In this document: positions 6,595 through 16,268 of the stretch, in pieces
Numbering within the stretch: position 1 is the stretch's first letter
Layout: each line of letters starts with the position of its first letter
NCBI GenBank assembly: GCA_964521665.1
Contig: CAZFSG010000004.1
Span: forward strand, 1-53,332
Length of the DNA stretch: 53,332 nucleotides
Reading direction: 5' to 3'
From: JANXDG01 sp964521665
Lineage (GTDB): Bacteria > Elusimicrobiota > Endomicrobiia > DTEH01
Program-made: the position numbers and the translations under genes
Notes under the pieces: model-generated
The model's input: the letters and a program-made list of their open reading frames with translations, nothing else
Databases searched by the model: none
What the model was told of the DNA's origin: nothing

Positions 6595-8347
6595 ATTCAA
6601 GCTTCTGTAAAATATTATTTATTTTTTTAACTTCTTCTTTTATATTCATCTCGCTAAGATTAACTTTAGAAGGTGCAAATTTGTAAAAATTAAGTTTTTC
6701 CCATAACGCAACGAGTTCATTATATACATCTGTATTTATTTTGTCAGCAAACAGTTTGTTTATTTCCTGATTTGTTACTGCTTCTTTTGATATATTCATT
6801 TTATCTGCAAGATATTCTGCTACAACATTATACATTTCTTCAACAACGTTTTTTGATTTATAAATATTTTTTAACTTATTCTTTGCGTTTTTATATGCTC
6901 TGCTTGAACGATATTTATGAAACTCTTTTATTTTTCTTTCTTCATATTTTTTATATCCCACTATACTTATCCAACAAAGAAATGGTAAAAATTGTAATAC
7001 TACAAAAAAATTAATAAAATTTATTTTACGTTGTACTTTATAAAAAGTTTTTATATATCTTATATCTTCAAGTGAAACCTGTTGTGGCTGTAATTTTGAT
7101 ATCGTTGGTTGGATAACTTGTTGTTTACTTGATGGTAAAACCTCTAAGGTTATTGGTAAAGAAGAAACTGTTTCATACTGTTTAGTATCAGGATTGAAAT
7201 ATACAAGTTTTATCTCAGGGATAACAATCCTTCCTGCAGTTGAAACTGATATAGGTATTTTAAATGTTTTTGACCCTTTAACAACATAATTTTCTTTTTT
7301 AATATCAAACGAAGTAATAGGATCGTATATTATAAAATTTTTCCCTAAAAAATTTTCAATTAATGACTTTGGAAAAGTTAAAGATTTTATATTTCCTACA
7401 CCAGAAATTTTTATATTCAAAAAAGTACTTTCATTTTGTTCAATTTTCTGTTTATCCACAGAAACATCTATTTTATATTTCCCAACATTACCTGAGAAAA
7501 ACTCTGGTTGTGGCTGTGGCAAAGGTAAAACTTTTATTTCAATAGGTTCTGACTTTAAAACAACTTCTTTACCTTGAGAAAAAAATCTGCGAAAGAAACT
7601 GTCAGAGAAAAAATCGTCAATGTCAAAATCTTCAATTGTACATCTTACAGTAGCAGGTCCTATAACAAACTTCCCTGATGTGGTAGGAAACAAAGCTGTT
7701 TTTATTTCAGATACATAATATCGTTCTCCATCTATTATTGTATAATAATTTCTTTGTGGTGGTAAATCTTCTGTTATAAACCCTGTGGTATCAGGTGGTG
7801 AATATTGAGGTTGAGATAAAAGATTAACTTTTGTATAAAACTTGAATGTCAAAGTTATCTGTTCATTTACATACACTGTGTGTTTATCTACGGTTGTTTC
7901 AACAAAAACGCCACGTTTTTTGCCTGTATAAACATTTTGTTGTTGAGGTACTGCTTTCTGGTATGAAGAAACTGACTTTTCAACTTTAATTTTTATAGGT
8001 TCTGTTTGATAAATTTTGCCTTTGTATTCAACAGTTATAGGTGGTATCTCAAACTCGCCAATACGGTTCGGTGAAAGAATATAAGTAAAAGTTACAGAAG
8101 AACTAACTTGACCATTAATAATTGATATACTTTGAGACCTACCTGAAGAATATATTTGAAAATCTTGTATCTGTGGTATTTTAGGTTGTGGTATATTTGT
8201 TGTATCACCAGAAACAACTACTTGTAATGTAACTTGTTCACCTAACGATACAACATTTTTATCAACTGATGCAGAAATAGATATATCAGCAAAAACTTTT
8301 GTTGTTAACAAAAGTAATATGGTATATAAATAAATTTTGATTTTCAT
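6572..8347 (-). CDS. batD: BatD (oxygen-tolerance) protein
   Basis: A 591-aa protein with a signal peptide (residues 1-21, ending VFADIS). Repeated beta-sandwich modules follow at ~22-130, ~145-280 and ~290-410; the first has VSLGEQVTLQVVVSGDT and the second HTVYVNEQITLTFKFYT. One transmembrane helix lies near 440-465 (FFVVLQFLPFLCWISIVGY), followed by a cytoplasmic helical tail. This is the BatD family organisation: a periplasmic body anchored in the inner membrane, thought to act with the BatA/BatB von Willebrand proteins. Exact role is unproven; Bat proteins have been linked to oxidative-stress tolerance and envelope function. It lies 42 nt downstream of batC. Confidence 0.88.
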   Translation of the reverse strand: MKIKIYLYTILLLLTTKVFADISISASVDKNVVSLGEQVTLQVVVSGDTTNIPQPKIPQIQDFQIYSSGRSQSISIINGQVSSSVTFTYILSPNRIGEFEIPPITVEYKGKIYQTEPIKIKVEKSVSSYQKAVPQQQNVYTGKKRGVFVETTVDKHTVYVNEQITLTFKFYTKVNLLSQPQYSPPDTTGFITEDLPPQRNYYTIIDGERYYVSEIKTALFPTTSGKFVIGPATVRCTIEDFDIDDFFSDSFFRRFFSQGKEVVLKSEPIEIKVLPLPQPQPEFFSGNVGKYKIDVSVDKQKIEQNESTFLNIKISGVGNIKSLTFPKSLIENFLGKNFIIYDPITSFDIKKENYVVKGSKTFKIPISVSTAGRIVIPEIKLVYFNPDTKQYETVSSLPITLEVLPSSKQQVIQPTISKLQPQQVSLEDIRYIKTFYKVQRKINFINFFVVLQFLPFLCWISIVGYKKYEERKIKEFHKYRSSRAYKNAKNKLKNIYKSKNVVEEMYNVVAEYLADKMNISKEAVTNQEINKLFADKINTDVYNELVALWEKLNFYKFAPSKVNLSEMNIKEEVKKINNILQKLEYELQKKY

Positions 8348-8389
8348 ATGTCTGTGTTTTTATAAAATTAAAGTGTGGTCCAAGTTTTT

Positions 8390-9028
8390 TTACCAATCTT
8401 TATCTACTGGTGGCAATTGTGGTTTTTGTGGTTTTAACGCTTCTTTTAAATCTCTTTGATTTCTATTTTGTTGTTGGTTTACCATTTCTAACAATCTTTG
8501 TAAATCCTGTTCTGACATATACTTTTTTTGTTCTTCTTTTTGTTGTTTTTCTTTATCTTCGCCTTTTTGTTCTTTTTGATCTTTAGATGAACCTTTTTGT
8601 AGTTGATTTTGTTGTAATTGTACTAATGCATATTGTAAGTTATATTTTATATCTTCATCATTAATATTGTTTAACAATCCTTGTTTATATGCTTCTTTTG
8701 CATTTTTTGTATCACCAAGTTTAAGATATGCATTACCTAAATTAAACAAAATTTTAGATTTCAAATTTTTATCTTTTGTTAATCCTAAAGCTTTCTGATA
8801 TTCTTTAATTGCTTGTTCATATAATTGTTGTTTATAAAAACTATTTCCGCGGTTGTAATAAATTATTGGCGAATCAGGTTTTTTAATTTCAGCTGAGTTA
8901 TATTTCTCAGTTGCTTGTTCATAATTCTTTTTATAAAAAAGTTTGTTCCCAGTATTTATATCTTTTCTAAAACTACAAATTGCAATGTTTGCAAAAAATA
9001 AACTTGTAAAAAAAATTATTTTTTTCAT
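8390..9028 (-). CDS. batC: BatC-like TPR protein
   Basis: A 212-aa protein from the internal ATG at 9028. I prefer this start because it gives a clean signal peptide (MKKIIFFTSLFFANIAICS) and clears the end of batB; a longer frame to 9091 would overlap batB. Residues ~20-135 hold three TPR units (GNKLFYKKNYEQATEKY; NRGNSFYKQQLYEQAIKEYQKAL; NLGNAYLKLGDTKNAKEAYKQG). The tail is Gln/Lys/Glu-rich and ends in a Pro-rich KPQLPPVDKDW. BatC in other genomes sits in the same place between batB and batD and probably scaffolds the complex. Confidence 0.82.
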   Translation of the reverse strand: MKKIIFFTSLFFANIAICSFRKDINTGNKLFYKKNYEQATEKYNSAEIKKPDSPIIYYNRGNSFYKQQLYEQAIKEYQKALGLTKDKNLKSKILFNLGNAYLKLGDTKNAKEAYKQGLLNNINDEDIKYNLQYALVQLQQNQLQKGSSKDQKEQKGEDKEKQQKEEQKKYMSEQDLQRLLEMVNQQQNRNQRDLKEALKPQKPQLPPVDKDW

Positions 9029-9059
9029 AAGAAATAAAATTGCTGTGTTTATGGAATAA

Positions 9060-10073
9060 CTAAATTTTTGTCCACCAATGTTTTGGTACAAAAATCTCTA
9101 AAGCCATAAGAATAAGGATAATATATACAAAATAATGATACCTGTTTGTATAAATATTATAAATTTTTGATTTAAGTTCTGATTGTTTAAGTGAAGAAAT
9201 TTCGTTCATAATCTGTTGAGCAACACCTAACTCACCATAGGTTGACGAAATATACCGTCCTGAAGTTTTCTCTGATATCTCATACAACAATTGTTCATTT
9301 AACCTACTTGTTACAATATTACCTTGTTTATCTTTTTTATAATCAATAATCCTACCTTGAGAATCACGTATTGGTATAGGTCTTCCTTCAGGTGTCCCAA
9401 CACCAACTGTAAAAATTATAATACCTTCCTTTTTCGCTTCTTCAACAACAGATTCTACATAAGAATCATGGTCTTCTCCGTCAGTAAACAAAACAACTAC
9501 TTTTGTTCCCTGCGAGTACTCTTTTAACACACGCACTGCTTCTTCTATTGCTAAGGCAATTTTTGTCCCAGGATATGGAACAATATCTGTATCTATCATT
9601 GACAAAAAATCTCTTACAGCAGTATGGTCTATTGTAAGTGGGCACAAATAAAATGCTATACCAGCAAATGTTATTATCCCAACACGATGTGTCTCTATTC
9701 TATCAAGTATCAGACTCATTGTACGTTTTACAAACTCTAGTCTATTAGGTGCTATATCTTCAGCTAACATACTTTTTGAAACATCTATCGCAAATATAAG
9801 GTCAACACCATATGTTTTTACTTCTTTTGGAACGAGCCCCCATTGAGGTCCACTCAAAACAAACAAAAACAAAACAAAAATTATAAAACATAATAACAAA
9901 AGAATTTTTTGTATCTTAAATAACCCAGAAACTATCAGTTTAGATACAAGATTGAAAGAAAATAATGTATTTATATACTTAACATATTTTTTATACACAA
10001 AAAACAAAATTGTTGCCCAAATTGGCACAAGAACAACCATTAAATATAGCCAGGTTATGTTTGCAAATTTCAT
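9060..10073 (-). CDS. batB: BatB von Willebrand factor A membrane protein
   Basis: A 337-aa protein from the ATG at 10073. The in-frame extension to 10133 would run back over the end of batA, and MKFANITWLYLMV is the family-like start. Two N-terminal membrane helices (~8-28 and ~52-75) lead into a VWA domain with an intact MIDAS metal site: AIDVSKSM (D97, S99, S101), CPLTIDHTA (Thr) and FTDGEDHD (Asp). A last membrane helix lies near the C-terminus (YFVYIILILMALEIF). Pairs with BatA, 5 nt upstream, in a membrane VWA complex presumed to be driven by a MoxR ATPase. Confidence 0.9.
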   Translation of the reverse strand: MKFANITWLYLMVVLVPIWATILFFVYKKYVKYINTLFSFNLVSKLIVSGLFKIQKILLLLCFIIFVLFLFVLSGPQWGLVPKEVKTYGVDLIFAIDVSKSMLAEDIAPNRLEFVKRTMSLILDRIETHRVGIITFAGIAFYLCPLTIDHTAVRDFLSMIDTDIVPYPGTKIALAIEEAVRVLKEYSQGTKVVVLFTDGEDHDSYVESVVEEAKKEGIIIFTVGVGTPEGRPIPIRDSQGRIIDYKKDKQGNIVTSRLNEQLLYEISEKTSGRYISSTYGELGVAQQIMNEISSLKQSELKSKIYNIYTNRYHYFVYIILILMALEIFVPKHWWTKI

Positions 10074-10078
10074 ACTTT

Positions 10079-11071
10079 TTATGGGATACGAAAAACAAGT
10101 ATTTTTTCTATAAAAAATCTTAAAATAAAACACATAAATGCTAAAAAAACAAAAATGTGATACAAATATTTATATTCTTTATATTCCTTTGTTCTAATCT
10201 CTGTTTTTTCGAGTTTATCAATCTCTTTAAATACAGCAAACATTTTTTCTTTAGTAGTCACATTGAAATATTTCCCACCGGTAATATCAGCAATTTGTAT
10301 CAAAGTAGGCTCGTCTAAATCTTGTGGTAGATACACTTGTCTTTTACCCCAAAATGGATCATCTATTATATACAACGACTTACCAGTTGCTGTGCCACAA
10401 CCTATCGTATAAATTTTTACATTCATAGATTGTGCAGCTTTTGCTGCAGTAATTGGATCAATCTGTCCCATGTTGTTTCTTCCATCAGTAAGAAGTACAA
10501 TAATTTTTGATTTACTTTCTTGTTTCATACGAGACAAAGCAAGCATTATTGCATCACCTATTGCTGTACCATCAAGTTTTACCATACCAATACGAGAATT
10601 ATTTAATATACGTATTATAGTATCAGTATCTGTTGTTAATGGACAAGTAAATATTGGTACTCCACTAAAAACTACTATTCCTATTCTGTCATTTTTTCTT
10701 CCTTTGACAAATTCTTTTGCAGCTTGTACTGCAACATCAAACCTATTTTTTGGATAAAAATCTAATGCTAACATACTTGTGGAACAATCAAGACAAAGAA
10801 TAATATCAACAACATATCTTGTTTCTTCTTTTGACACAACACCTTTTCTTGGCCCTGCTGCTGAGAGGATTAAAAATAATAGAGATAAAATTGTTAACAA
10901 AGAAACAATTTTATGTAAATCAAACTTTTTTTTCGTATTATCAATAATTTTTGTCAATATATCCACATTAGTGAATTTTATTTTAAGTATATTCTTTTTT
11001 TTGATCAAAAATTGCCATATAAATGGTAATAACAACACCAAAATTAGTATATATGGTCGTTCAAAACTCAT
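10079..11071 (-). CDS. batA: BatA von Willebrand factor A membrane protein
   Basis: A 330-aa protein with the same plan as BatB. It has two N-terminal membrane helices (YILILVLLLPFIWQFL and IVSLLTILSLLFLILSA), then a VWA domain with the MIDAS motif CLDCSTSM (D95, S97, S99), CPLTTDTDT and LLTDGRNN. It ends with a C-terminal membrane helix near 305-325. The metal site looks complete, so it should bind a divalent cation and a partner protein. It is separated by 25 nt from the DUF4381-like gene. No clear ribosome site precedes the ATG. Confidence 0.9.
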   Translation of the reverse strand: MSFERPYILILVLLLPFIWQFLIKKKNILKIKFTNVDILTKIIDNTKKKFDLHKIVSLLTILSLLFLILSAAGPRKGVVSKEETRYVVDIILCLDCSTSMLALDFYPKNRFDVAVQAAKEFVKGRKNDRIGIVVFSGVPIFTCPLTTDTDTIIRILNNSRIGMVKLDGTAIGDAIMLALSRMKQESKSKIIVLLTDGRNNMGQIDPITAAKAAQSMNVKIYTIGCGTATGKSLYIIDDPFWGKRQVYLPQDLDEPTLIQIADITGGKYFNVTTKEKMFAVFKEIDKLEKTEIRTKEYKEYKYLYHIFVFLAFMCFILRFFIEKILVFRIP

Positions 11072-11096
11072 ATGTTTAATATAAGTTCGTGTGTTT

Positions 11097-11996
11097 TTAA
11101 ACTATAAACTTTTTTGCATTTTCAAAATCTTGAATAATTTGTTTTTCTTCAGGCACATATTTAGCAAATTTCGCAAGGTCAGCATTGTTCAAAAACGATT
11201 TTAGTTCAATATTATATCTTTTATCAACTTTTTTCTTTAAAGCAATAAAAAGTTCTTCAGTAGTTAGTTCTAACGCATTTATCTCAAATTTTTTCTCAAT
11301 ATACCATCTAACAATTTCTGTAAGTTCAAAATAAAATTCTCTTATTAATCCGTTTGAAATATAATTTTTTTGCCATAGCTCGTCTAACTTTTTTAACGCA
11401 ATTTCTTTTATATCAACCTGTTGCAAAACATTTGAACTTTGTGTTGATAACTGTGGCTTTAATTTATATTGGTAGACAACCCAACCTAAAATAGAGAATA
11501 TAAATAAAAGAAATAATACCGCCAATAAATAATTTCTAACCCATATCTGTCCTTTGATATCTATAATCTCACCATCAAAAATTTTCTTGTGAGGTTTTGG
11601 ATAAGGTTTTACTATAATTTCTATTGAAGGAATTGTAATTAATTTTTTTTCGTTTGTTAAAGAATTGTTCCATTCAATACTTTTCTCATATATTTTTAGT
11701 GGACCAAGTTGAACAGGAATAAGTTTAAATATAAACTCTTGTTTAATTTTGTTAGTAAACAATTTATTTGTTACAATACTTTTTGTACTATACACCACAA
11801 AATTTTCAACACCAGATGTGTCTTTTATCACATCATAAATATCAAACTTAGCAACAACAACTTCTTTTGGATGTTCAATTATAACATGATAGTTTACAAT
11901 ATCTCCGAGAAAAACTTCTTTTTTATCAACAAAATTTTGAATTTTAATTTGGGAAAATAAATGGTTTGTTAAAAAGAGGACTAAAATTAAAATCAT
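11097..11996 (-). CDS. DUF4381-like Bat-cluster membrane protein
   Basis: A 299-aa protein. It has an N-terminal signal-like segment (ILILVLFLTNHLFS) and a periplasmic beta-sandwich (~17-150) resembling a single BatD repeat (KKEVFLGDIVNYHVIIEH). One membrane helix (~158-180, LLAVLFLLFIFSILGWVVY) precedes a cytoplasmic helical domain with REFYFELTEIVRWYIEKKFEINALELTTEEL, the pattern of DUF4381 proteins encoded between the DUF58 and batA genes elsewhere. Its position agrees. Biochemical role is unknown. Confidence 0.72.
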   Translation of the reverse strand: MILILVLFLTNHLFSQIKIQNFVDKKEVFLGDIVNYHVIIEHPKEVVVAKFDIYDVIKDTSGVENFVVYSTKSIVTNKLFTNKIKQEFIFKLIPVQLGPLKIYEKSIEWNNSLTNEKKLITIPSIEIIVKPYPKPHKKIFDGEIIDIKGQIWVRNYLLAVLFLLFIFSILGWVVYQYKLKPQLSTQSSNVLQQVDIKEIALKKLDELWQKNYISNGLIREFYFELTEIVRWYIEKKFEINALELTTEELFIALKKKVDKRYNIELKSFLNNADLAKFAKYVPEEKQIIQDFENAKKFIV

Positions 11997-12050
11997 TTTT
12001 TCGTTTTTTTAAAAAGAATAGACAATTCGGAATAGTTAATAAAAAATCTT

Positions 12051-12932
12051 CTACATTCGCATTCTTATTCTTCTTTTATAAAAAAATTTTAACAAGTTGT
12101 CAATATAATTTTTATCAGTAGAAATATCAATAAAATCTAAGTTATATTTTTTTATTATTTGCAACAAATACTCATTATATAAACTTATCTGTTGTTGATA
12201 CTTTTGATTCAGGTCTGAAAACACAAAATTTGCTGAGATATCTTTAGCAGTTTCTATATCTTGAAACTCAAAATATAACGGTGGTAAAACATTTTGTTCT
12301 AACGGATCTGTTACACGAACAATAATAAGGTCATGTTTTTTTGCAACTATTTTCAACGAATTTTCATATCCTGTATCTTTGAAATCAGAAAACAAAAACG
12401 TTATACACTTTTTTTTCTGTGCATGATAAAAGTATTGTAATGCAGAGTTTATATTAGTAGTTTTATTTTTTGGTTGATAATACAAAACTTCACGAACTAT
12501 ACGAAGAACATGAGACAACGATTTTTTTGCTGGGATATAAAGTTCTGGTTGGTTAGTAAAAATTATTGTTCCGACACGATCGTTATTTTTTAATGCAGAA
12601 AGTGCTAAAATACATGCTATCTCAGCAATAATTTCTGCTTTAGTTTTATTTTTTGAACCAAAATATTGTGAAGCACTCATATCTAAAAGAAGCATAAGGG
12701 TAAGTTCACGTTCTTCTTTAAATTTTTTTATAAAAAGTTTACCGTATCTCGCTGTAACATTCCAATCAATAGTTCTTATATCATCTCCAGGAATATATTC
12801 TCTTACTTCTTCAAACTCCATACCACGACCTTTAAACACACTTAAATACTGTCCTGCAAAAAGTTCGTTAACAATTTTGTTTGTTGTGATTTCAATTCTG
12901 CGTATTTGTTTTATAATCTCTTTAGGTATCAT
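12051..12932 (-). CDS. DUF58 domain protein (Bat/MoxR-associated)
   Basis: A 293-aa protein with the DUF58 hallmark GRGMEFEEVREYIPGDDIRTIDWNVTAR (in two parts, residues ~35-62), followed by KKFKEERELTLMLLLDMSAS. The last motif is a VWA-like DxSxS metal site. DUF58 proteins are normally encoded next to a MoxR AAA+ ATPase and upstream of batA, and are thought to be its cofactors. Here moxR is not visible; the gene instead overlaps a flavodoxin by 4 nt (ATGA) just short of an assembly gap. A 54-nt spacer separates it from the DUF4381-like gene. Confidence 0.9.
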   Translation of the reverse strand: MIPKEIIKQIRRIEITTNKIVNELFAGQYLSVFKGRGMEFEEVREYIPGDDIRTIDWNVTARYGKLFIKKFKEERELTLMLLLDMSASQYFGSKNKTKAEIIAEIACILALSALKNNDRVGTIIFTNQPELYIPAKKSLSHVLRIVREVLYYQPKNKTTNINSALQYFYHAQKKKCITFLFSDFKDTGYENSLKIVAKKHDLIIVRVTDPLEQNVLPPLYFEFQDIETAKDISANFVFSDLNQKYQQQISLYNEYLLQIIKKYNLDFIDISTDKNYIDNLLKFFYKRRIRMRM

Positions 12933-13378
12933 AGTTTTTTAACAAGTTGGGCAATCATCTTGCCATAATGTTTACATTGACGTTCAACACGTGCATCTGG
13001 TTTACCAATACTTACAGGACCATAATGGTCACCTTTAGAAGTACCTTTTACTATCATACCATGAATCAACATTGCTTGTATGATAGCCATAATAGTTGTT
13101 TCGTTGCCACCACCAATATTTGCAGATGAGGAAAACGCACCACCTACCTTACCCTCAAGCGACCCATGGAATTCAACACTTTCATCTAACAATTTTTTTA
13201 TTTGATATGCTGGTAAACCATAGTATGTTGGTGAACCAATAATTATACCATCGTAATTAAGTAATTCTTTTGCATCAGTATTTTCAACACTCTTTACTAC
13301 AACATCAACTTGTTCTTCTTTAACACCTTCAGCAATAAGTTCAGCCATTTTTTTAGTATTACCTGTTTCTGAATAATA
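12929..13378 (-). CDS. Flavodoxin-fold NAD(P)H:quinone reductase-like protein (5' end in gap)
   Basis: 149 residues are visible; the start codon and first strand are lost in the N run. The phosphate-binding loop SETGNTKKMAELIAEGV opens the visible part. GIIIGSPTYYGLPAYQIKKLLDES and GGAFSSSANIGGGNETTIMAIIQAMLIHGMIVKG (given in parts) follow, as in WrbA-like or other FMN flavodoxins. Its stop overlaps the DUF58 start (ATGA), so it is co-transcribed with the Bat cluster. It probably binds FMN and reduces quinones or serves as an electron carrier. Placement directly upstream of DUF58, where moxR is usual, is odd. Confidence 0.82.
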   Translation of the reverse strand, partial: YYSETGNTKKMAELIAEGVKEEQVDVVVKSVENTDAKELLNYDGIIIGSPTYYGLPAYQIKKLLDESVEFHGSLEGKVGGAFSSSANIGGGNETTIMAIIQAMLIHGMIVKGTSKGDHYGPVSIGKPDARVERQCKHYGKMIAQLVKKL

Positions 13379-13478
13379 NNNNNNNNNNNNNNNNNNNNNN
13401 NNNNNNNNNNNNNNNNNNNNNNNNNNNNNNNNNNNNNNNNNNNNNNNNNNNNNNNNNNNNNNNNNNNNNNNNNNNNNN
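13379..13478. other. Assembly gap (100 N)
   Basis: A second run of exactly 100 undetermined bases, again of unknown true length. It truncates the flavodoxin at its 5' end and the GT39-like gene at its 3' end. Additional genes, for example a moxR ATPase, could be hidden here. Confidence 0.98.
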
Positions 13479-15093
13479 TTTTTGCAATACAAAAATAATA
13501 GTTATAGTTTTTCTCATCTTTGATTTTTTTATAATACTTTATTCTTACTTTAAAGCCAGCTAATAAATAATAATTTTTGTAATCATTAAATGATAAAAAT
13601 TCTTTAAAATCTTTGTAAACTATTCGATTTATAACACCACTTTCAAACATTTTTATATTAAACAAAATTATAATAAAAATTATCCCTGTTATTAAAATCC
13701 ACCGTGCAGTATTGTTTTTTGCTACTGAATATAACAATTTTGTAAAATAAACACACAATACAAAAATTATAATAATAAAAAAATAATGGTCATAATCAAG
13801 CACAACTCTTGGCAAAAATCTAATTTTTGTTATACTACTAAAATTTTTTGTTATAATAGTAATAAATTCTTTAATTGTATATGGTTCCAAAAGGTCAATA
13901 AAACCTTTTGAAGAAAGAATTACTAACATTGTTGTCCATAAAGTTAAAGTTATACATATACTGTAAAACATCCATTTGAATTTAGAATTTTTTAATAAAC
14001 TATATATCTGATAAATACCGAATGCAAAAATTGTTGAACAATCAGTTAAATATCTGATACCAAATGATGACCCACCACCAGGCGCTGCTGTTACTAACGA
14101 AATTAAAACTATTTGTAGAAACAAAATAAATATAAAACTTATTGAAACAACAAAATTTTTTTTCAATCCAAAAAACAATCCTATTATACCTAAACATAAA
14201 ACAGGTGTCCACCAAAATAATCCATGATACGAAGAAAAAATAATATCTAAGACTGAAGACAAAGAAAATTTTGTAAAAGATAATGTATAACTTTTAGGAA
14301 TAAAAATACTGCCAAAAATAATTACTGAGTTTAAAAAATATGGTGTTAAAACAAATAAAAATGTCAGCAAAAATAATGGCACAGATTTAAAATAAAATTT
14401 ATCAATTTTTTTAATTTTTATAACATCTGCTAAAATTTCAATAAACAAAGTTATCCCAAACAAAATTTCTTGTTCTCTGACTAAAGTTGCTAATCCTAAA
14501 ATTAATCCTAAAACCAACCATCTTGATAAACTTCTTTGTCCATATGTTGATAACCAAAAATATAAATATACTGAACATAAAAATGAAGTTATAGTATGAG
14601 AATTTTGTGGTATAACATAACTATAAAACAACAAAGGACTTCCAAAAAAGATAAATAAAGAAATAATTTTTGATATTAAAACATCATTATTCAACAACAA
14701 AAGTGTTTTATAAACAAAAAATAATGAAAATATACCTAACAATGATGAAAAAAAGTTTACAAAAATTATTGAGACACTCCTTGATTCAAAAATTCTGCTT
14801 ATTATATATGCTGGCAACCATATTATTGCACTACCACAACTAAAATCATTAACTATAAACCCTTTGTGTGTAATAGCAATATTTTTAGTATAAAGTTCAA
14901 ACAAAGGTTTAAAATCATAATTTTTTTGTTCAAACAAAACTGGTAAGTACGAATAATATCCTATACCATCGGGAAAATGCCAGATCGGCGTAGGAAAAAA
15001 CAAAATTATAAAAATGAAAATGAAACCGTATAATATTTTTGATGAAATTACATTTAATTTTTTGCCTTTTTGCATTTTGTATCTTTTGTTCAT
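13479..15093 (-). CDS. GT39-like polytopic membrane glycosyltransferase (3' end in gap)
   Basis: 538 residues are visible, with about 12 hydrophobic helices. The first extramembrane loop holds FPDGIGYYSYLPVLF, and there is a later basic stretch (GLATLVREQEILFG) of the sort seen in GT-C enzymes that use polyprenyl-phosphate sugars (ArnT/PMT/GT39-like). A large polar tail begins near residue 500 and runs into the N run. The exact substrate cannot be inferred; a role in modifying surface glycans or lipid A is plausible. It is transcribed divergently from the PfkB kinase across an 81-bp spacer. Confidence 0.65.
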
Positions 15094-15140
15094 TAAAAAG
15101 ATTTTATACTAATTTTTATACCTACTTTCAATTTTTGATA

Positions 15141-15169
15141 TTGATAATCTGAACTATGTTTTGTATAAA
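15141..15169 (+). promoter_or_regulatory. Predicted sigma-70-type promoter of the PfkB gene
   Basis: -35 TTGATA (15141-15146), a 17-bp spacer and -10 TATAAA (15164-15169). The ATG lies only 5 nt after the -10 box, so a transcript from here would be leaderless. It sits in the divergent spacer. Confidence 0.5.
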
Positions 15170-15174
15170 TACTT

Positions 15175-16071
15175 ATGAAAAAATACGATTGTTCTTGTAT
15201 AGGTAGAATTTGTATAGATTATCTTGTTTTGGTAGAAAAATATCCTGAAATAGACACTAAATTACCTCTTTTAAAATACAAAACTTGTCTTGGTGGACAA
15301 GCAACAACTGCTGCTATAGTTTTATCTTATCTTGGTGTAAAAACATCACTTTTAACGACTGTAGGCAAAGATGACAATTTTATTCTTGTAAAAAAACTTA
15401 TTAAACAACATAAAAAACTTAAAACTTTTTTTGTTGTCAAAAAAGAACTAAAAACTCCAGTTGCATTTATATTTGTAGACAAAACTACTGCTACAAGAAC
15501 AATTGTTTATGAAAAAGTATCTACAAAGAACAAGTGTTTGTACCCACAAGAATTGTTAACAAAAATAATTAAACAATCAAAATTTATTCTTTTTGACCAT
15601 CAAAGTAGTAAAGATATCTATATATTGAAAGAGTTGTTTAATAAATATAATACAAAACTTATGATGGATGCAGAACGAAATGATAAGTATATGTTTAAAA
15701 TGTTAAAATATATAAATTATTTTGTCTGCAGTAGCGAACTTGCAAAAGATTTGAATTTAAATATAAAACAATTGTTAAAAAAATTTATATCTTTAGGTCC
15801 ACAAATAGTATGTTGTACATTAGGTAAAGATGGTGCTGTTGCGGTATGTAAAGAAAATCCGAATAAGTTTTATTATTCAAAACCGCCAAAAGTAAAATCT
15901 ATAGATACCACAGGCGCAGGCGATGTTTTTCATGCAGGATTTATGTATGGACTTATAAAAGGATGGAGAATAAAAGAAATTCTTTCTTTTGCAAACAAAC
16001 TTGCTGCGTTATCAACAAAATATATTGGCGGAAGTAGTTTTTTAAATAAAGAAAAATACAATCTGTTTTAA
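15175..16071 (+). CDS. PfkB-family carbohydrate kinase
   Basis: A 298-aa ribokinase-like kinase that transfers the gamma-phosphate of ATP to a sugar or nucleoside. Signature 1 is near residues 38-60 (CLGGQATTAAIVLSYLG), and signature 2 is DTTGAGDVFHAGF (~243-255), with the catalytic Asp and the anion-hole Gly-Ala-Gly. Other family landmarks are CTLGKDGAVAV and a central VSTKN stretch. The substrate (ribose, fructose-phosphate, adenosine or another) cannot be told from the sequence. It is a single gene on the plus strand between minus-strand blocks, with its own predicted promoter and no ribosome site. Confidence 0.88.
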   Translation: MKKYDCSCIGRICIDYLVLVEKYPEIDTKLPLLKYKTCLGGQATTAAIVLSYLGVKTSLLTTVGKDDNFILVKKLIKQHKKLKTFFVVKKELKTPVAFIFVDKTTATRTIVYEKVSTKNKCLYPQELLTKIIKQSKFILFDHQSSKDIYILKELFNKYNTKLMMDAERNDKYMFKMLKYINYFVCSSELAKDLNLNIKQLLKKFISLGPQIVCCTLGKDGAVAVCKENPNKFYYSKPPKVKSIDTTGAGDVFHAGFMYGLIKGWRIKEILSFANKLAALSTKYIGGSSFLNKEKYNLF

Positions 16072-16268
16072 CAAATGTAACCACAGAATCTACAATTTAA
16101 CCACTTTTCTTAACAGATAGAATGTAGCTACTCTGAGAGTTTCTCTAAAAAGTACCAATAAAATGGTTCCGCCTTTACCATATATAAGAACTTCTTAATT
16201 TGAATACAACAGAGACAAAATTTTTTCAGTTAAACAAAGTATATACATTACAAAGTAGTTTAACAAAT

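Noticed and set aside
12929..13492. Flavodoxin frame with a MYCK start beyond the gap
   Set aside because: The start lies on the other side of the N run, within the GT39-like gene, and the phase across the gap is arbitrary.
13297..15093. Continuous 598-codon frame of the GT39-like gene through the second gap
   Set aside because: After the gap it runs in the wrong frame over the flavodoxin gene; the real coding part stops being visible at 13479.
16229..16264. GTTAAAC...GTTTAAC inverted repeat as a terminator between the PfkB and ANTAR genes
   Set aside because: A 7-bp AT-rich stem with a 22-nt loop and no U tract; could easily be chance. The rest of the 197-bp convergent spacer shows nothing clear.
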